Numbered from the stretch's first letter, positions 50,605 to 59,004 are shown. The stretch: DNA of 64,000 nucleotides from Ruminococcus sp. (GCA_017620025.1 JAFZRF010000041.1:1-64000); one strand, 5' to 3'. A program made the numbers and translations. Notes: generated from the sequence alone by a model not told the origin.

Positions 50605-50623
50605 TAAGGCATACAGAATACAG

Positions 50624-50655
50624 GTCCGCAGGCAATACCGTCTGCGGACTTTTTG
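50624..50655 (+). terminator. Terminator of the NagZ-like gene
   Basis: An 8-bp GTCCGCAG/CTGCGGAC stem (50624-50631 with 50642-50649) is followed by TTTTTG. Confidence 0.87.
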
Positions 50656-50683
50656 CATCTGCAGAACCGGCGCAATCTTTGAC

Positions 50684-50712
50684 TTGACAGAATATTCATA
50701 TGCGGTTATAAT
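50684..50712 (+). promoter_or_regulatory. Promoter of the membrane protein gene at 50740
   Basis: Perfect TTGACA (50684-50689) and TATAAT (50707-50712), 17 bases apart, 28 bases before the start codon. Confidence 0.9.
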
Positions 50713-50739
50713 TAAAAGTCGGAAAAGGAGGATCAGACC

Positions 50740-51366
50740 ATGCACAGAATTTTCACAGGCCTTGCAGCAGTAGCAGCTGTTCTTGCTGCAGCGTCATTCG
50801 CAGTATTGTATAAGCATCTTATAGAGATACCGGAAAAGTATACCACCGCCGCTATTTTCTCTATGTCGGGATTTGCCCTGCTCGGAGTTATCTTCTTCTA
50901 CATAGGTTCTGCCATACAGCAGAGAGGAAGATTCCGCAATACGGACAATACAGCTACCGGACCGATCCCTGCGGCTGAGGGGAACGAAAACTACAACACG
51001 TTCAGAAATGATAAATATACCATCAATCAGATCAATATCTACCGCGGAAAGGTCATAGGCATTTTCGGCCGCGCCGTTGTGGCTGCGGGCATTTCATGGT
51101 TCCTCGGCCTCAGGGAGAATCCGCTCGTATTTCTGCCGATGTACATCCTTGTATCGTATTGCTGGGTATTCATAAAGGCAACACGCAATTATATCATCGG
51201 AATCCTTGCTTTTGTGGTGCTTTTCTTTGCTGTTGATGCGTTTGCCGATAAGCTGCAGGGCAACATTAAGACGCTTGTCCTTGCTGCTTTCCTCTTCGGT
51301 ATAATTATCATCGATATCATCAGCATCTCACGCTATATCATGCTCAAGCTAAGAATAAACCTGTAG
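50740..51366 (+). CDS. Hypothetical multi-pass membrane protein
   Basis: This 208-residue protein has about six hydrophobic helices: FTGLAAVAAVLAAASFAVLY, AIFSMSGFALLGVIFFYIGS, a polar loop of about 50 residues, then VIGIFGRAVVAAGISWFL, PLVFLPMYILVSYCWVF, YIIGILAFVVLFFAVDAF and TLVLAAFLFGIIIIDIISI. No family or catalytic motif was recognised. A strong AAAAGGAGGA ribosome binding site, a perfect promoter and a terminator make it a single-gene unit. Confidence 0.7.
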   Translation: MHRIFTGLAAVAAVLAAASFAVLYKHLIEIPEKYTTAAIFSMSGFALLGVIFFYIGSAIQQRGRFRNTDNTATGPIPAAEGNENYNTFRNDKYTINQINIYRGKVIGIFGRAVVAAGISWFLGLRENPLVFLPMYILVSYCWVFIKATRNYIIGILAFVVLFFAVDAFADKLQGNIKTLVLAAFLFGIIIIDIISISRYIMLKLRINL

Positions 51367-51372
51367 TTCGGA

Positions 51373-51408
51373 AAGCCGGGTGAGGAAAGATCCTCTGCCC
51401 GGCTTTTT
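51373..51408 (+). terminator. Terminator of the membrane protein gene
   Basis: A GCCGGG/CCCGGC stem with an inner GAGGA/TCCTC pairing is followed by TTTTTCTTTC. Confidence 0.87.
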
Positions 51409-51417
51409 CTTTCACTG

Positions 51418-51446
51418 TTGCCAATAATGCAAAACTGTGGTATAAT
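51418..51446 (+). promoter_or_regulatory. Promoter of the gene at 51483
   Basis: TTGCCA (51418-51423) and a perfect TATAAT (51441-51446) are 17 bases apart. Confidence 0.8.
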
Positions 51447-51482
51447 GGTTTTTGACCAAGTAAAATCAGAAAGGCAGATACT

Positions 51483-52757
51483 ATGAACAGGAATATATCA
51501 GCTATATACAACTTTCCGCCGGAGCTCATGAAGCTCGCAGAGCAGGCAGAGGAGAACTGTCAGGCGGCCTTCCGCCGTATCGAGGGCGTTGCGGAATACT
51601 GCGGCGCAAAGGTGCTCAAGGCCTTCTCGGATAACCGTGTCAGCGAGCCCTGCTTCTACGGCTCTACTGGCTACGGCTACGGCGATATCGGCAGAGAGAC
51701 CATCGACAAGGTATTCGCACAGGTGCTCGGCACTGAGGACGCACTCGTCCGCTTCAATTTTGTATCCGGCACACACGCACTCTCAACCGCCCTCTTCGGT
51801 GTGCTCCGCACCGGCGACAGACTTGTTGCAGTCACAGGAAAGCCTTACGATACCCTCGAGGAGGTCATCGGCATTGCAGGTGAGCCCGGCAACGGCTCTC
51901 TGAAGGACTACGGCGTTGAGTACTCACAGGTAGACCTGCTTCCGGACGGCACTCCCGACTACGACCGCATCACTGAAGCGGTAAAGGGCGCAAAGGTCGC
52001 TTACATACAGCGCTCCCGCGGCTATTCTCTCCGCCCGGCTTTCACTGTGGCAGACATAGAGAAGATGGTGCAGGCGATAAGAAAGGGCAGCTCCGATGCC
52101 GTTATCATGGTGGATAACTGCTACGGTGAGTTTGTGGAGGAGCGTGAGCCTACAGAGGTCGGCGCAGATATCATCATCGGCTCACTTATCAAGAACGCCG
52201 GCGGCGGCATCGCACGTACAGGCGGATATATCGCAGGCCGTGCAGACCTTGTGGAGCTCTGCTCCTACAGGCTGACCTGCGTGGGTATGGGCAAGGAGGT
52301 AGGCTGCACTCTCGGTATGAACCGTGAGATGCTCCTCGGACTTTTCTTCGCTCCGGACGTAGTTGCCGCAGCCCTCAAGACCTCAGCCTTTGCAAGCGAG
52401 CTGTTCAGCCTTATGGGCTTTGAGTGCTCTCCCCGCAAGGACGACCCGAGAGGCGATATCATAACGGCAGTATGTCTCCGTGACGAGCAGCGTCTTACAG
52501 CCTTCTGCCGCGGAATACAGAAGGGCGCTCCCATAGATTCATTCGTTACCCCCGAGCCCTGGGATATGCCGGGCTATACCGACCAGGTAATCATGGCAGC
52601 CGGAGCTTTCACTATGGGCGCTTCCATAGAGCTCTCCGCAGATGCTCCTATCCGCGAGCCCTTTGCAGTATGGATGCAGGGCGGCATAACCTATACAAGC
52701 GGCAAGCTCGGTGTTATGCTTGCGGCACAGGAAATGACCGAAGCCGGTCTGGTGTGA
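51483..52757 (+). CDS. Methionine gamma-lyase-family (aluminium resistance-type) PLP enzyme
   Basis: This 424-residue cytoplasmic protein belongs to the PLP-dependent family annotated as methionine gamma-lyase-like or aluminium resistance protein (YnbB type). Conserved words are FYGSTGYGYGDIGRETIDKVFAQVLG, FVSGTHALSTALFGVLRTGD, MVDNCYGEFVEEREP with the cofactor-binding Asp, and SLIKNAGGGIARTGGYIAGR with the likely Schiff-base Lys. The exact reaction is unknown. It has a promoter and a weak AAAGG ribosome binding site. The HydF gene follows after 9 bases, so they are probably co-transcribed. Confidence 0.9.
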   Translation: MNRNISAIYNFPPELMKLAEQAEENCQAAFRRIEGVAEYCGAKVLKAFSDNRVSEPCFYGSTGYGYGDIGRETIDKVFAQVLGTEDALVRFNFVSGTHALSTALFGVLRTGDRLVAVTGKPYDTLEEVIGIAGEPGNGSLKDYGVEYSQVDLLPDGTPDYDRITEAVKGAKVAYIQRSRGYSLRPAFTVADIEKMVQAIRKGSSDAVIMVDNCYGEFVEEREPTEVGADIIIGSLIKNAGGGIARTGGYIAGRADLVELCSYRLTCVGMGKEVGCTLGMNREMLLGLFFAPDVVAAALKTSAFASELFSLMGFECSPRKDDPRGDIITAVCLRDEQRLTAFCRGIQKGAPIDSFVTPEPWDMPGYTDQVIMAAGAFTMGASIELSADAPIREPFAVWMQGGITYTSGKLGVMLAAQEMTEAGLV

Positions 52758-52766
52758 GGTGATACC

Positions 52767-53966
52767 ATGTCCCTGAATGATACTCCCTCCGGTGAGAGGG
52801 TGCATATAGGCTTCTTCGGCAGAAGAAATGCCGGCAAATCGAGCCTTGTGAATGCTGTCACAGGCCAGGAGCTCGCAGTTGTCTCCGATGTCCTCGGCAC
52901 TACCACAGATCCTGTCTACAAGGCCATGGAGCTTCTCCCGCTCGGTCCTGTCGAGATAATAGATACGCCCGGCTTCGATGATACCGGCGCTCTCGGCGAG
53001 CTGAGAGTAAAGAAGACAAGGCAGATACTTGCAAAGACCGATATAGCTGTGCTTGTAGTCGATTCCGCAGACGGCCTCACCGCCTGCGACCATGAGCTCA
53101 TTGACCTCTTCCGTGAAAAGGAGATACCATACATAATAGCTTTCAATAAATCCGATGCCGCACAGCCGGAGCTTCCGGAGAACGGCATAGCCGTTTCCGC
53201 CCGTGACAAGGCCAATATCCACGAGCTCAAGGAGCGCCTTGCGGCAATGGCAAAGGATACCGGCACGGAGCGGCGCATAGTGGGCGACCTGCTCTCTCCG
53301 GGAAGCGTTGTTGTGCTTGTTACCCCCATAGATGCCGCTGCTCCCAAGGGCAGGATGATACTTCCCCAGCAGCAGACTCTCCGTGACGTGCTCGATGCCG
53401 ATTCTGTTGCCTTTGTTACAAAGGAATTCCAGCTTGAGCAGACCTTGAACAGTCTTGCAGCACCTCCGGCTATGGTCATAACCGACAGTCAGGCGTTCGG
53501 CATGGTAAGTAAGATAGTTCCGGAGGAAGTGCCGCTCACTTCCTTCTCGATACTCATGGCGCGCTACAAGGGCTTTCTCCGCACGGCAGTACACGGCGCT
53601 GCGGCGATACGCAAGCTGAACGACGGCGATACAGTCCTTATATCCGAGGGCTGCACCCACCACAGACAGTGCGGCGATATCGGAAGCGTGAAGCTGCCGA
53701 AGCTCCTTGAAAGGACTACCGGAAAAAAGCTGAATATCGAGCTCTCCTCCGGCCGTGACTTCCCGCAGGACCTTACAAGGTATGCACTTGTGATACACTG
53801 CGGCGGCTGTATGCTCAACGAACGTGAGATGGTGAGCCGCAGAAAGACGGCAGAATCGCAGGGCGTACCGTTTACGAACTACGGTATAGCGCTTGCTTCA
53901 ATGAACGGCATACTGCGCCGCAGCCTGAGCGTATTCCCCGACCTTATGAAGGAGGCGGAGGAATGA
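52767..53966 (+). CDS. hydF: [FeFe]-hydrogenase maturation GTPase HydF
   Basis: This 399-residue protein is the scaffold on which the H-cluster 2Fe precursor of [FeFe]-hydrogenase is assembled by HydE and HydG. The N-terminal GTPase has G1 GRRNAGKSSLV (residues about 18-28), G3 IDTPGFDDTG and G4 FNKSDA. The C-terminal domain has the cluster ligands CTHHRQCGD and, about 50 residues later, HCGGCML. Length is normal for HydF. It shows that the organism makes hydrogen. HydE, HydG and the hydrogenase are not in the window. It starts at 52767 after GAGGTG and overlaps the next gene by 4 bases. Confidence 0.96.
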   Translation: MSLNDTPSGERVHIGFFGRRNAGKSSLVNAVTGQELAVVSDVLGTTTDPVYKAMELLPLGPVEIIDTPGFDDTGALGELRVKKTRQILAKTDIAVLVVDSADGLTACDHELIDLFREKEIPYIIAFNKSDAAQPELPENGIAVSARDKANIHELKERLAAMAKDTGTERRIVGDLLSPGSVVVLVTPIDAAAPKGRMILPQQQTLRDVLDADSVAFVTKEFQLEQTLNSLAAPPAMVITDSQAFGMVSKIVPEEVPLTSFSILMARYKGFLRTAVHGAAAIRKLNDGDTVLISEGCTHHRQCGDIGSVKLPKLLERTTGKKLNIELSSGRDFPQDLTRYALVIHCGGCMLNEREMVSRRKTAESQGVPFTNYGIALASMNGILRRSLSVFPDLMKEAEE

Positions 53967-54349
53967 AAAGCCGTCTGCCTTATATCGTCATATTCCTGAT
54001 ACTCCTCGGCGTGGAGGTGCTGATAGCGCTCTTCGTGGACGACAGGATAATCCGTCCCTTCGGCGGCGACGTTATAGTAATATGGGTGGTATACTGCTTC
54101 GTGCAGGCGATACTCGGCGGAAGGAACAACCATTACAGGGTCGCCGGCGGAGTACTGATATTCGCCTTTATCGTTGAGCTTTTGCAGTACATACATATCG
54201 TTGATATCCTCGGACTGCGGGATATAGCCTTCTTCCGTGTGCTCATCGGAACGAGCTTTTCGTGGATCGATATGCTCTGCTATGTGATCGGAGCAGCGGT
54301 GTGCTGGGCAGGGATATGGATCTTCAGGCGGAGGAATAGAGTGGATTGA
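53963..54349 (+). CDS. DUF2809 family membrane protein
   Basis: This 128-residue protein has four hydrophobic helices and matches the DUF2809 family: FGGDVIVIWVVYCFVQAIL and FRVLIGTSFSWIDMLCYVIG are its typical wording. The start overlaps the hydF stop (ATGA), so it is translated together with HydF. The family has no known function. Whether it is linked to hydrogenase maturation is unclear. Confidence 0.85.
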   Translation: MKSRLPYIVIFLILLGVEVLIALFVDDRIIRPFGGDVIVIWVVYCFVQAILGGRNNHYRVAGGVLIFAFIVELLQYIHIVDILGLRDIAFFRVLIGTSFSWIDMLCYVIGAAVCWAGIWIFRRRNRVD

Positions 54350-54360
54350 ATATGGGTATA

Positions 54361-54388
54361 AAGAGGCGGCCGGGGCTGCCTCTTTTTC
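54361..54388 (+). terminator. Terminator after the DUF2809 gene
   Basis: A 10-bp stem AAGAGGCGGC/GCTGCCTCTT (one G-U) with a CGGG loop ends in a run of five Ts. Confidence 0.88.
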
Positions 54389-54452
54389 ATGCAGAGTCAT
54401 TGTTTGGCTCATGGGCGTTAAAAGAAAAATATCAAAAAATATTCATAATCTA

Positions 54453-54481
54453 TTGATTTTTTAATGCCGATGTGTTAAAAT
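54453..54481 (+). promoter_or_regulatory. Promoter of the beta-helix surface protein gene
   Basis: TTGATT (54453-54458) and TAAAAT (54476-54481) are 17 bases apart; a 250-base leader follows. Confidence 0.65.
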
Positions 54482-54733
54482 AATAATGTATAGGTCGGTC
54501 ACAGATAGGCAACGATAAATATATAATAGAAATTCATACAGATTTAAAAAATATTGCAGCAACAAATTTCACGCATAGATATAGCGATAAGGCTGATTTA
54601 AGCCAGATATAGAATAATATGGCAGATTCAGATACAGAAACAGATACATAATTGCTTATTGTATTATGTTTAACCTCCTAATCCGTGATCGGGCGGAATG
54701 ATACAGATATTCATTTAACAGGAGGGACTAAGG

Positions 54734-56929
54734 ATGAAAATGCAAACACGGAAACGAACGCCGATGACGAGAGCGTTCGGAATTATCTTGTCGCTGGCCA
54801 TGGCAGCAGCGATATTCCCCGGCACAGCCCCGCTGAGAGCAGCGGCGGAGGGAGAGACAACTGAAATCACGACAGAAGCAACTGTCACAACACAAGCGGT
54901 TTCGTCGTGGGATCAGCTCAGTAGTGCTGTTTCAAATGCTGCAATCAATGTTTCTACAACGATATCAATTGAGGATGATATTACAGTCCTCGAACAGATG
55001 GAGATATCAAGCGGAAAAGATATAACCATTAAGCTGAACGGGCATACACTTGACGCAAATGATCAGTGTCGGTTGTTTTCTGTAGAAAGCGGCGGACAGC
55101 TTACTATCATAAGTTCGTCTTCTGAAAAAGGCACTTTAAAAGATGGTAATGCAGGCAGTTCTTCCGGCGGCGGAGCGATTGATAATAGCGGTAATATTAC
55201 AATTGAGAATGTGATAATCACGAAGAATTCGGCAGAATATGGCGGTGCGATTAATAATGAAACCAATTGCGAAGCCAGACTCACTAACGTTGAAATTACT
55301 GATAATACGACAACTGAAAATAGCGGTGGCGCTATAGACAACAAAGGAATACTTACTCTTAATCACTGTACTATTTCACAAAACACAGCACAGAGATATG
55401 GCGGCGGAATTTATAATACAGGCCAACTGAACATAATCGGCGGATCAATTACAAGAAACGAATCGGGTATGTATAACGGAGGCGGCATTTACAATGCAGA
55501 TTATAATGCAAAAATCTATCTAAAGGGAAATATTGCCATTAATTCTAATCACCATGGTGATAATAATGATGATCTTTATAGAGGCGACGGATCAATAATA
55601 ATCAACGGAAATATAGAAAGTGGATCCGAGATATATGTTTCATCACTTTATTTACCATTAGAGATTCCTTGCGAAGGTAGCACAACAGAAATTCCTGATA
55701 ATGCCTTCTATGCTGATAGTAGTGATTGCGGTATTGAAATCGATGATAGTACCAAAAGCGTATGGCTTCGTAGAAAATGTCAGATAGATTTTAATTCGGG
55801 ACAGAATAACGGCGGTACAATGAAGCCGGATTATGTTTTCGAGGGTGAAGATTATACGCTTCCTGAATGCGGATTTACTCCGAAAGAGGGGTTCTTCTTT
55901 GCGGGCTGGCAGATTGGATATAATGAATCCGATTTAAAACAGCCCGGCGATGTGATGAATAGTGTTTACTCCGGTTTCTGTGCTACGGCTGTCTGGAAGG
56001 AAGGCAGCTGTGTCACCGCAGCAAGTTTGACATTAAGTGACGATATCGGAGTGAATCTGTATTTTCAGGTTGCTGATTCGCTGGCTAATGATCAAAATGC
56101 ATATATGACGATCAAAGGCCCGAACGATGCTGATCCTAAAAGGTTTCCTCTCAACACACTGGAAAGAAGAGGCGACTGTTATGTTGCAAAGATCAGTGTG
56201 AATTCAGCACAGATGGCCGCGGAGATCACATATAAGCTCTTTGACGGAGACGATAAACAACAGACTATCTGGTTTTCAGACAGGCAGGCTTCTATCCAAA
56301 CATTTACTTATTCTGTAAACGATTATATAAATGCTGTAAAAAAGATACATGATGAGCAACAGAATGTAATTACAGATAAGCATTATAATATTGTAACAGC
56401 AATGCAGAATTACGGTGCTTGGGCAAGGCAGTATCTGATCAACAGAGGACAGATATCCTCGAACATACCTTCGATACTACCAAATGAGTTAAGTGACATT
56501 GAAGGCGTGGATTCATCAACACTATTGAAATATGCCGCGACAAAGACCGAAGGCTTTGATGTTCCCGGTCTGACTATGACTTTATTACTTGAATCAAATA
56601 ATTCTATAAGATTGTATTATTCAGGAAATCAGATCACAGTTTCTGAGGCTAATAACAGCGATAATGTGAAGCAGGAGATAAAAGGCGATAAAAACTATGT
56701 TAAGATAACTGACATTGCTGCACAGGATCTTGATAAAGTGTATAAAATAGAATTTGCAGGTCATGGATCGATCAGTGTCTGTGCTTTATCGTATGCATAT
56801 AATATTTTGAAAACATATGAAAACGATGACAATAAATCGGATATCTGCAATACTGTCAAGGCTCTGTATAAATATTACCTGGCAGCAAATGATTATTTTG
56901 ACTCACAATCAGGGGGGCAGGGAACATGA
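54734..56929 (+). CDS. Secreted beta-helix protein with InlB-like repeat and shared C-terminal domain
   Basis: This 731-residue protein has a signal peptide (ends near AAAEGE, residue 37). Residues about 60-310 form a right-handed beta-helix with polymorphic-membrane-protein-type repeats (GGAIDNSGNITIENVIITKN, GGAINNETN, GGGIYNTGQL). Residues about 350-425 resemble an InlB/Flg_new repeat (GTMKPDYVFEGEDYTLPECG then FFAGWQIGY). The last 300 residues are homologous to the C-terminus of the protein at 19897: ASLTLSDDIGVNLYFQVADS, later TLLLESNNSIRLYYSG, and the end CALSYAYNILKTY...ALYKYYLAAND. Codon use is more A/T-rich than in its neighbours. AGGAGGG precedes the ATG. Its last codon overlaps a 37-residue peptide gene. 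Confidence 0.83.
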   Translation: MKMQTRKRTPMTRAFGIILSLAMAAAIFPGTAPLRAAAEGETTEITTEATVTTQAVSSWDQLSSAVSNAAINVSTTISIEDDITVLEQMEISSGKDITIKLNGHTLDANDQCRLFSVESGGQLTIISSSSEKGTLKDGNAGSSSGGGAIDNSGNITIENVIITKNSAEYGGAINNETNCEARLTNVEITDNTTTENSGGAIDNKGILTLNHCTISQNTAQRYGGGIYNTGQLNIIGGSITRNESGMYNGGGIYNADYNAKIYLKGNIAINSNHHGDNNDDLYRGDGSIIINGNIESGSEIYVSSLYLPLEIPCEGSTTEIPDNAFYADSSDCGIEIDDSTKSVWLRRKCQIDFNSGQNNGGTMKPDYVFEGEDYTLPECGFTPKEGFFFAGWQIGYNESDLKQPGDVMNSVYSGFCATAVWKEGSCVTAASLTLSDDIGVNLYFQVADSLANDQNAYMTIKGPNDADPKRFPLNTLERRGDCYVAKISVNSAQMAAEITYKLFDGDDKQQTIWFSDRQASIQTFTYSVNDYINAVKKIHDEQQNVITDKHYNIVTAMQNYGAWARQYLINRGQISSNIPSILPNELSDIEGVDSSTLLKYAATKTEGFDVPGLTMTLLLESNNSIRLYYSGNQITVSEANNSDNVKQEIKGDKNYVKITDIAAQDLDKVYKIEFAGHGSISVCALSYAYNILKTYENDDNKSDICNTVKALYKYYLAANDYFDSQSGGQGT

Positions 56930-57039
56930 AAAAGGATTATATCATACCGGATATGGAAATCACAGAATTTGAGACAGAGGATGTAATAACTGGATCAATC
57001 CAATATGATTCATATGAATTAGAAGGAACCAATATTTAA
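56926..57039 (+). CDS. 37-residue peptide, possible RiPP precursor
   Basis: This short frame reads MKKDYIIPDMEITEFETEDV, then an ITGS-containing tail ending LEGTNI. It overlaps the stop codon of the beta-helix gene (ATGA) and has a strong purine-rich site (GGGGGGCAGGG) 5 bases upstream, so it is very likely translated. Small peptides with this KK-Y-PEMEI-EFETEDVIT pattern are frequent in Ruminococcus-type bacteria, and the acidic leader-like half is compatible with a modified-peptide precursor. The core has no Cys and few Ser/Thr, so the modification is unclear. A PqqD-like carrier gene follows 114 bases later. Its function is unknown. Confidence 0.6.
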   Translation: MKKDYIIPDMEITEFETEDVITGSIQYDSYELEGTNI

Positions 57040-57051
57040 AGCTAAAACCTT

Positions 57052-57080
57052 ACAGGCGGCTCACAGCCGCCTGTTCTCAT
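57052..57080 (+). terminator. Hairpin after the small peptide gene
   Basis: A perfect 10-bp stem ACAGGCGGCT/AGCCGCCTGT with a 3-base loop is followed by TCTCAT. It is a likely terminator, but the U-tract is poor. Confidence 0.65.
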
Positions 57081-57092
57081 ATCCTCCCCCTA

Positions 57093-57121
57093 TTGCAATC
57101 CCATGCGATATCTGCTATAAT
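57093..57121 (+). promoter_or_regulatory. Promoter of the PqqD-like gene
   Basis: TTGCAA (57093-57098) and a perfect TATAAT (57116-57121) are 17 bases apart. Confidence 0.8.
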
Positions 57122-57153
57122 GAAAATATACTAACAAGAAAGGCGGGCAAACC

Positions 57154-57417
57154 ATGAAACTCAATCCGAAATTCGTAACCCATGTGACCAAGGGCGAGCA
57201 CTACATGATCTCCACGGCTGATACCAGATTCAAGGGCATCGTGAAAAACAACGAGACCGCTGCATTCATCATCGAATGCCTGAAGAAGGATACCACCGTG
57301 AGCGAGATCACAGATAAGCTCCTTTCCGAATACAAGGGCGTGGAGCGTCCTGCCGTTGAGCGTGATGTGGAGCGCATAATCGACCGCCTCCGTTCGATCG
57401 GTGCTGTTGAGGAATGA
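57154..57417 (+). CDS. PqqD-like peptide-recognition protein
   Basis: This 87-residue protein has the PqqD/RRE fold: a beta-hairpin start (PKFVTHVTKGEHYMISTADTRF) with a short helix-rich end (NNETAAFIIECLKKDTTVSE... AVERDVERIIDRLRSIGAV). PqqD-type proteins bind the leader of a precursor peptide and present it to a modifying enzyme. No radical SAM enzyme is present here. The next gene overlaps its stop codon by 4 bases. Its partner may be the 37-residue peptide upstream. AAAGGCGGG precedes the ATG. Confidence 0.83.
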   Translation: MKLNPKFVTHVTKGEHYMISTADTRFKGIVKNNETAAFIIECLKKDTTVSEITDKLLSEYKGVERPAVERDVERIIDRLRSIGAVEE

Positions 57418-58523
57418 ACGCTTACTTCAATGACCTGATATACCTGCTGTCCTGCGCTGTGAACGGCGATACTCCCGATGCGGAGCGTACTGCGGCAATG
57501 GATACGGAAAAGCTTTATGGCCTTGCGAAATACCACTCCGTCCGTTCTGCGGTGTGTATCGCACTTGAACGTGCCGGGATCGTGGATGCGAAATTCCATG
57601 ACGCCATGAAGAAGGCCGTCCGCAAGAACATCTATCTTGATACGGAGCGGCAGGCTATATCGGAAGAGTTTGAACGTCACGGCATATGGTATATGCCTCT
57701 CAAGGGTGCAGTGCTGAAGGATATCTACCCGGAAAACGGTATGCGTGAAATGGCGGACTGCGATATCCTGTACGACAGCACGAAGCAGGAAGAACTCAGG
57801 GAGATCATGCTCTCCAAAGGCTATACTGCCGAGAGCGTGGGCAAGATACATCATGATATCTACCACAAGCCGCCTGTGCTGAATTTCGAGATGCACACCG
57901 TTCTTTTCGGAGATTCGCACGCTGAAGATCTGCGCCGCTATTACAGCGACCCGATGCGGATGATGATAAAGGATTCTGACAATGACTTCGGGTATCACCT
58001 TAATGACGAAGATTTCTACATATACATGACCGCTCATGAGTATAAGCATTATTCGCTGAGCGGTACGGGTATACGCTCTCTCCTCGACTGCTATGTCTAT
58101 GTCAAGGAGAAGGGCGATGCGCTCGACTGGAGCTATATCAGGAAGCAGACTGATGAACTGGGCATAACCGGTTATGAACAGCAGCGCAGAGAGCTTGCCG
58201 TGAAGGTATTTTCTTCGCCTGAGCTGCCCGTACTGAATGATGCCGAAAAAGAACTCCTGACAGGCTTCCTTACAGCGGGTACCTACGGCACGTTTGAGAA
58301 CTCGGTTAAGAAGAAACTGGAAGGCCAGTCAAAGGCGGGATATATCCTGCGCAGTATGTTCCCGGACGTTGAGTATATGAAGGTGTCCGTTGACTTTGTG
58401 AACAGGCATCCGGTGCTGTATCCGGTCGGTATCGTTTACCGCTGGGGACGTATCATCAAAAAGCGCAGGAATTATATTGCATCGATCATGAAGGTTATGA
58501 AAGAGAATAAGAATGCAAAATGA
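57414..58523 (+). CDS. Nucleotidyltransferase-family protein (NTP_transf_5 type)
   Basis: This 369-residue cytoplasmic protein matches the uncharacterised nucleotidyltransferase family often found beside PqqD-like genes in peptide-modification clusters. Its signature is GIWYMPLKGAVLKDIYPENG followed by REMADCDILYD, with the two metal-binding Asp of the polymerase-beta fold, and then a TVLFGDSHAEDL-like stretch. The C-terminal half is helical. In lasso-peptide and related clusters such enzymes may phosphorylate or nucleotidylate a peptide; this link is inferred. It overlaps the PqqD gene by 4 bases and ends before a strong terminator. Confidence 0.82.
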   Translation: MNAYFNDLIYLLSCAVNGDTPDAERTAAMDTEKLYGLAKYHSVRSAVCIALERAGIVDAKFHDAMKKAVRKNIYLDTERQAISEEFERHGIWYMPLKGAVLKDIYPENGMREMADCDILYDSTKQEELREIMLSKGYTAESVGKIHHDIYHKPPVLNFEMHTVLFGDSHAEDLRRYYSDPMRMMIKDSDNDFGYHLNDEDFYIYMTAHEYKHYSLSGTGIRSLLDCYVYVKEKGDALDWSYIRKQTDELGITGYEQQRRELAVKVFSSPELPVLNDAEKELLTGFLTAGTYGTFENSVKKKLEGQSKAGYILRSMFPDVEYMKVSVDFVNRHPVLYPVGIVYRWGRIIKKRRNYIASIMKVMKENKNAK

Positions 58524-58554
58524 CGGTGAGCGATGCTGACCGCTATCTGAACGG

Positions 58555-58600
58555 AAACAGCCATAGAGGAGCGACTGCTTCTTTATGGCTGTTTAGTTTA
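58555..58600 (+). terminator. Terminator related to the one at 16254
   Basis: The stem AAACAGCCATA/TATGGCTGTTT, with a further GAGGAG/CTTCTT pairing, gives 17 pairs and is followed by AGTTTA. The outer stem is the same as in the terminator at 16254-16295. Confidence 0.8.
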
Positions 58601-58621
58601 TCAGGAACCGCTTTTTCAAAT

Positions 58622-58798
58622 AGTTTGGGATTCTAAAGGGGCGCGCCCCTTTAGCGGAGTCCAGAGGCAGCGCCTCTGGTGGGGTTTGGGGCAACGCCCC
58701 ACAATATCCGCAGGGCGCTTCGCAAGGGGTGAATTCCCAAACAGTCCGGGGGACTGTTTGGGAAGAGGGGACGCCTTGCAAGTGAAGGCGTCCCCTGA
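58622..58798 (+). repeat. Hairpin-array repeat, copy C (complete)
   Basis: It matches copy B from end to end. Changes keep pairing: the 14-bp stem reads TTCCCAAACAGTCC with GGACTGTTTGGGAA (58734-58747/58751-58764), an A-T to C-G double change from copy B; the last stem is GGGGACGCCTT/AAGGCGTCCCC with no wobble. Loops differ (GC in place of CTGC in the first hairpin, AGC for AGA in the second). Confidence 0.9.
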
Positions 58799-58854
58799 CA
58801 GGATGACCGAAAAGCAGCTGTAGAATCAGGTTGTTTTACAAGGCCTAAAATGTA

Positions 58855-58937
58855 GGGAACGCCTTTGGCGGGCCGCTTGGTAACATTTGTTATGAACCTG
58901 CGGTCTGCCGGAGGCAGCCCCTTTAGAATCCCGAACC
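58855..58937 (-). repeat. Divergent reverse relative of the hairpin-array repeat
   Basis: The right end CCCCTTTAGAATCCCGAAC is the reversed left end of copy B. The rest is a different set of small palindromes: GCCTTTGGC (58861-58869), TAACATTTGTTA (58881-58892) and CTGCC-GGA-GGCAG (58905-58917). It faces copy C about 55 bases away. Confidence 0.65.
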
Positions 58938-59004
58938 TGTTGGAGTTGTACATGTGCCCTGATTATATACTCTGCCGTTCCTGTACTCCGGTGTCATATT
59001 ACTC

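Larger units (their letters stand above)
54350..54733. other. AT-rich intergenic region before the beta-helix protein
   Basis: There is no gene here. It holds the terminator (54361-54384) and the promoter at 54453-54481. The following 250 bases (54482-54733) form a long AT-rich leader in which nothing else was recognised. Confidence 0.65.

Noticed and set aside
52539-53798. Minus-strand open frame of 419 codons over hydF
   Set aside because: It is antisense to hydF, which is identified beyond doubt by its GTPase and cluster-ligand motifs.
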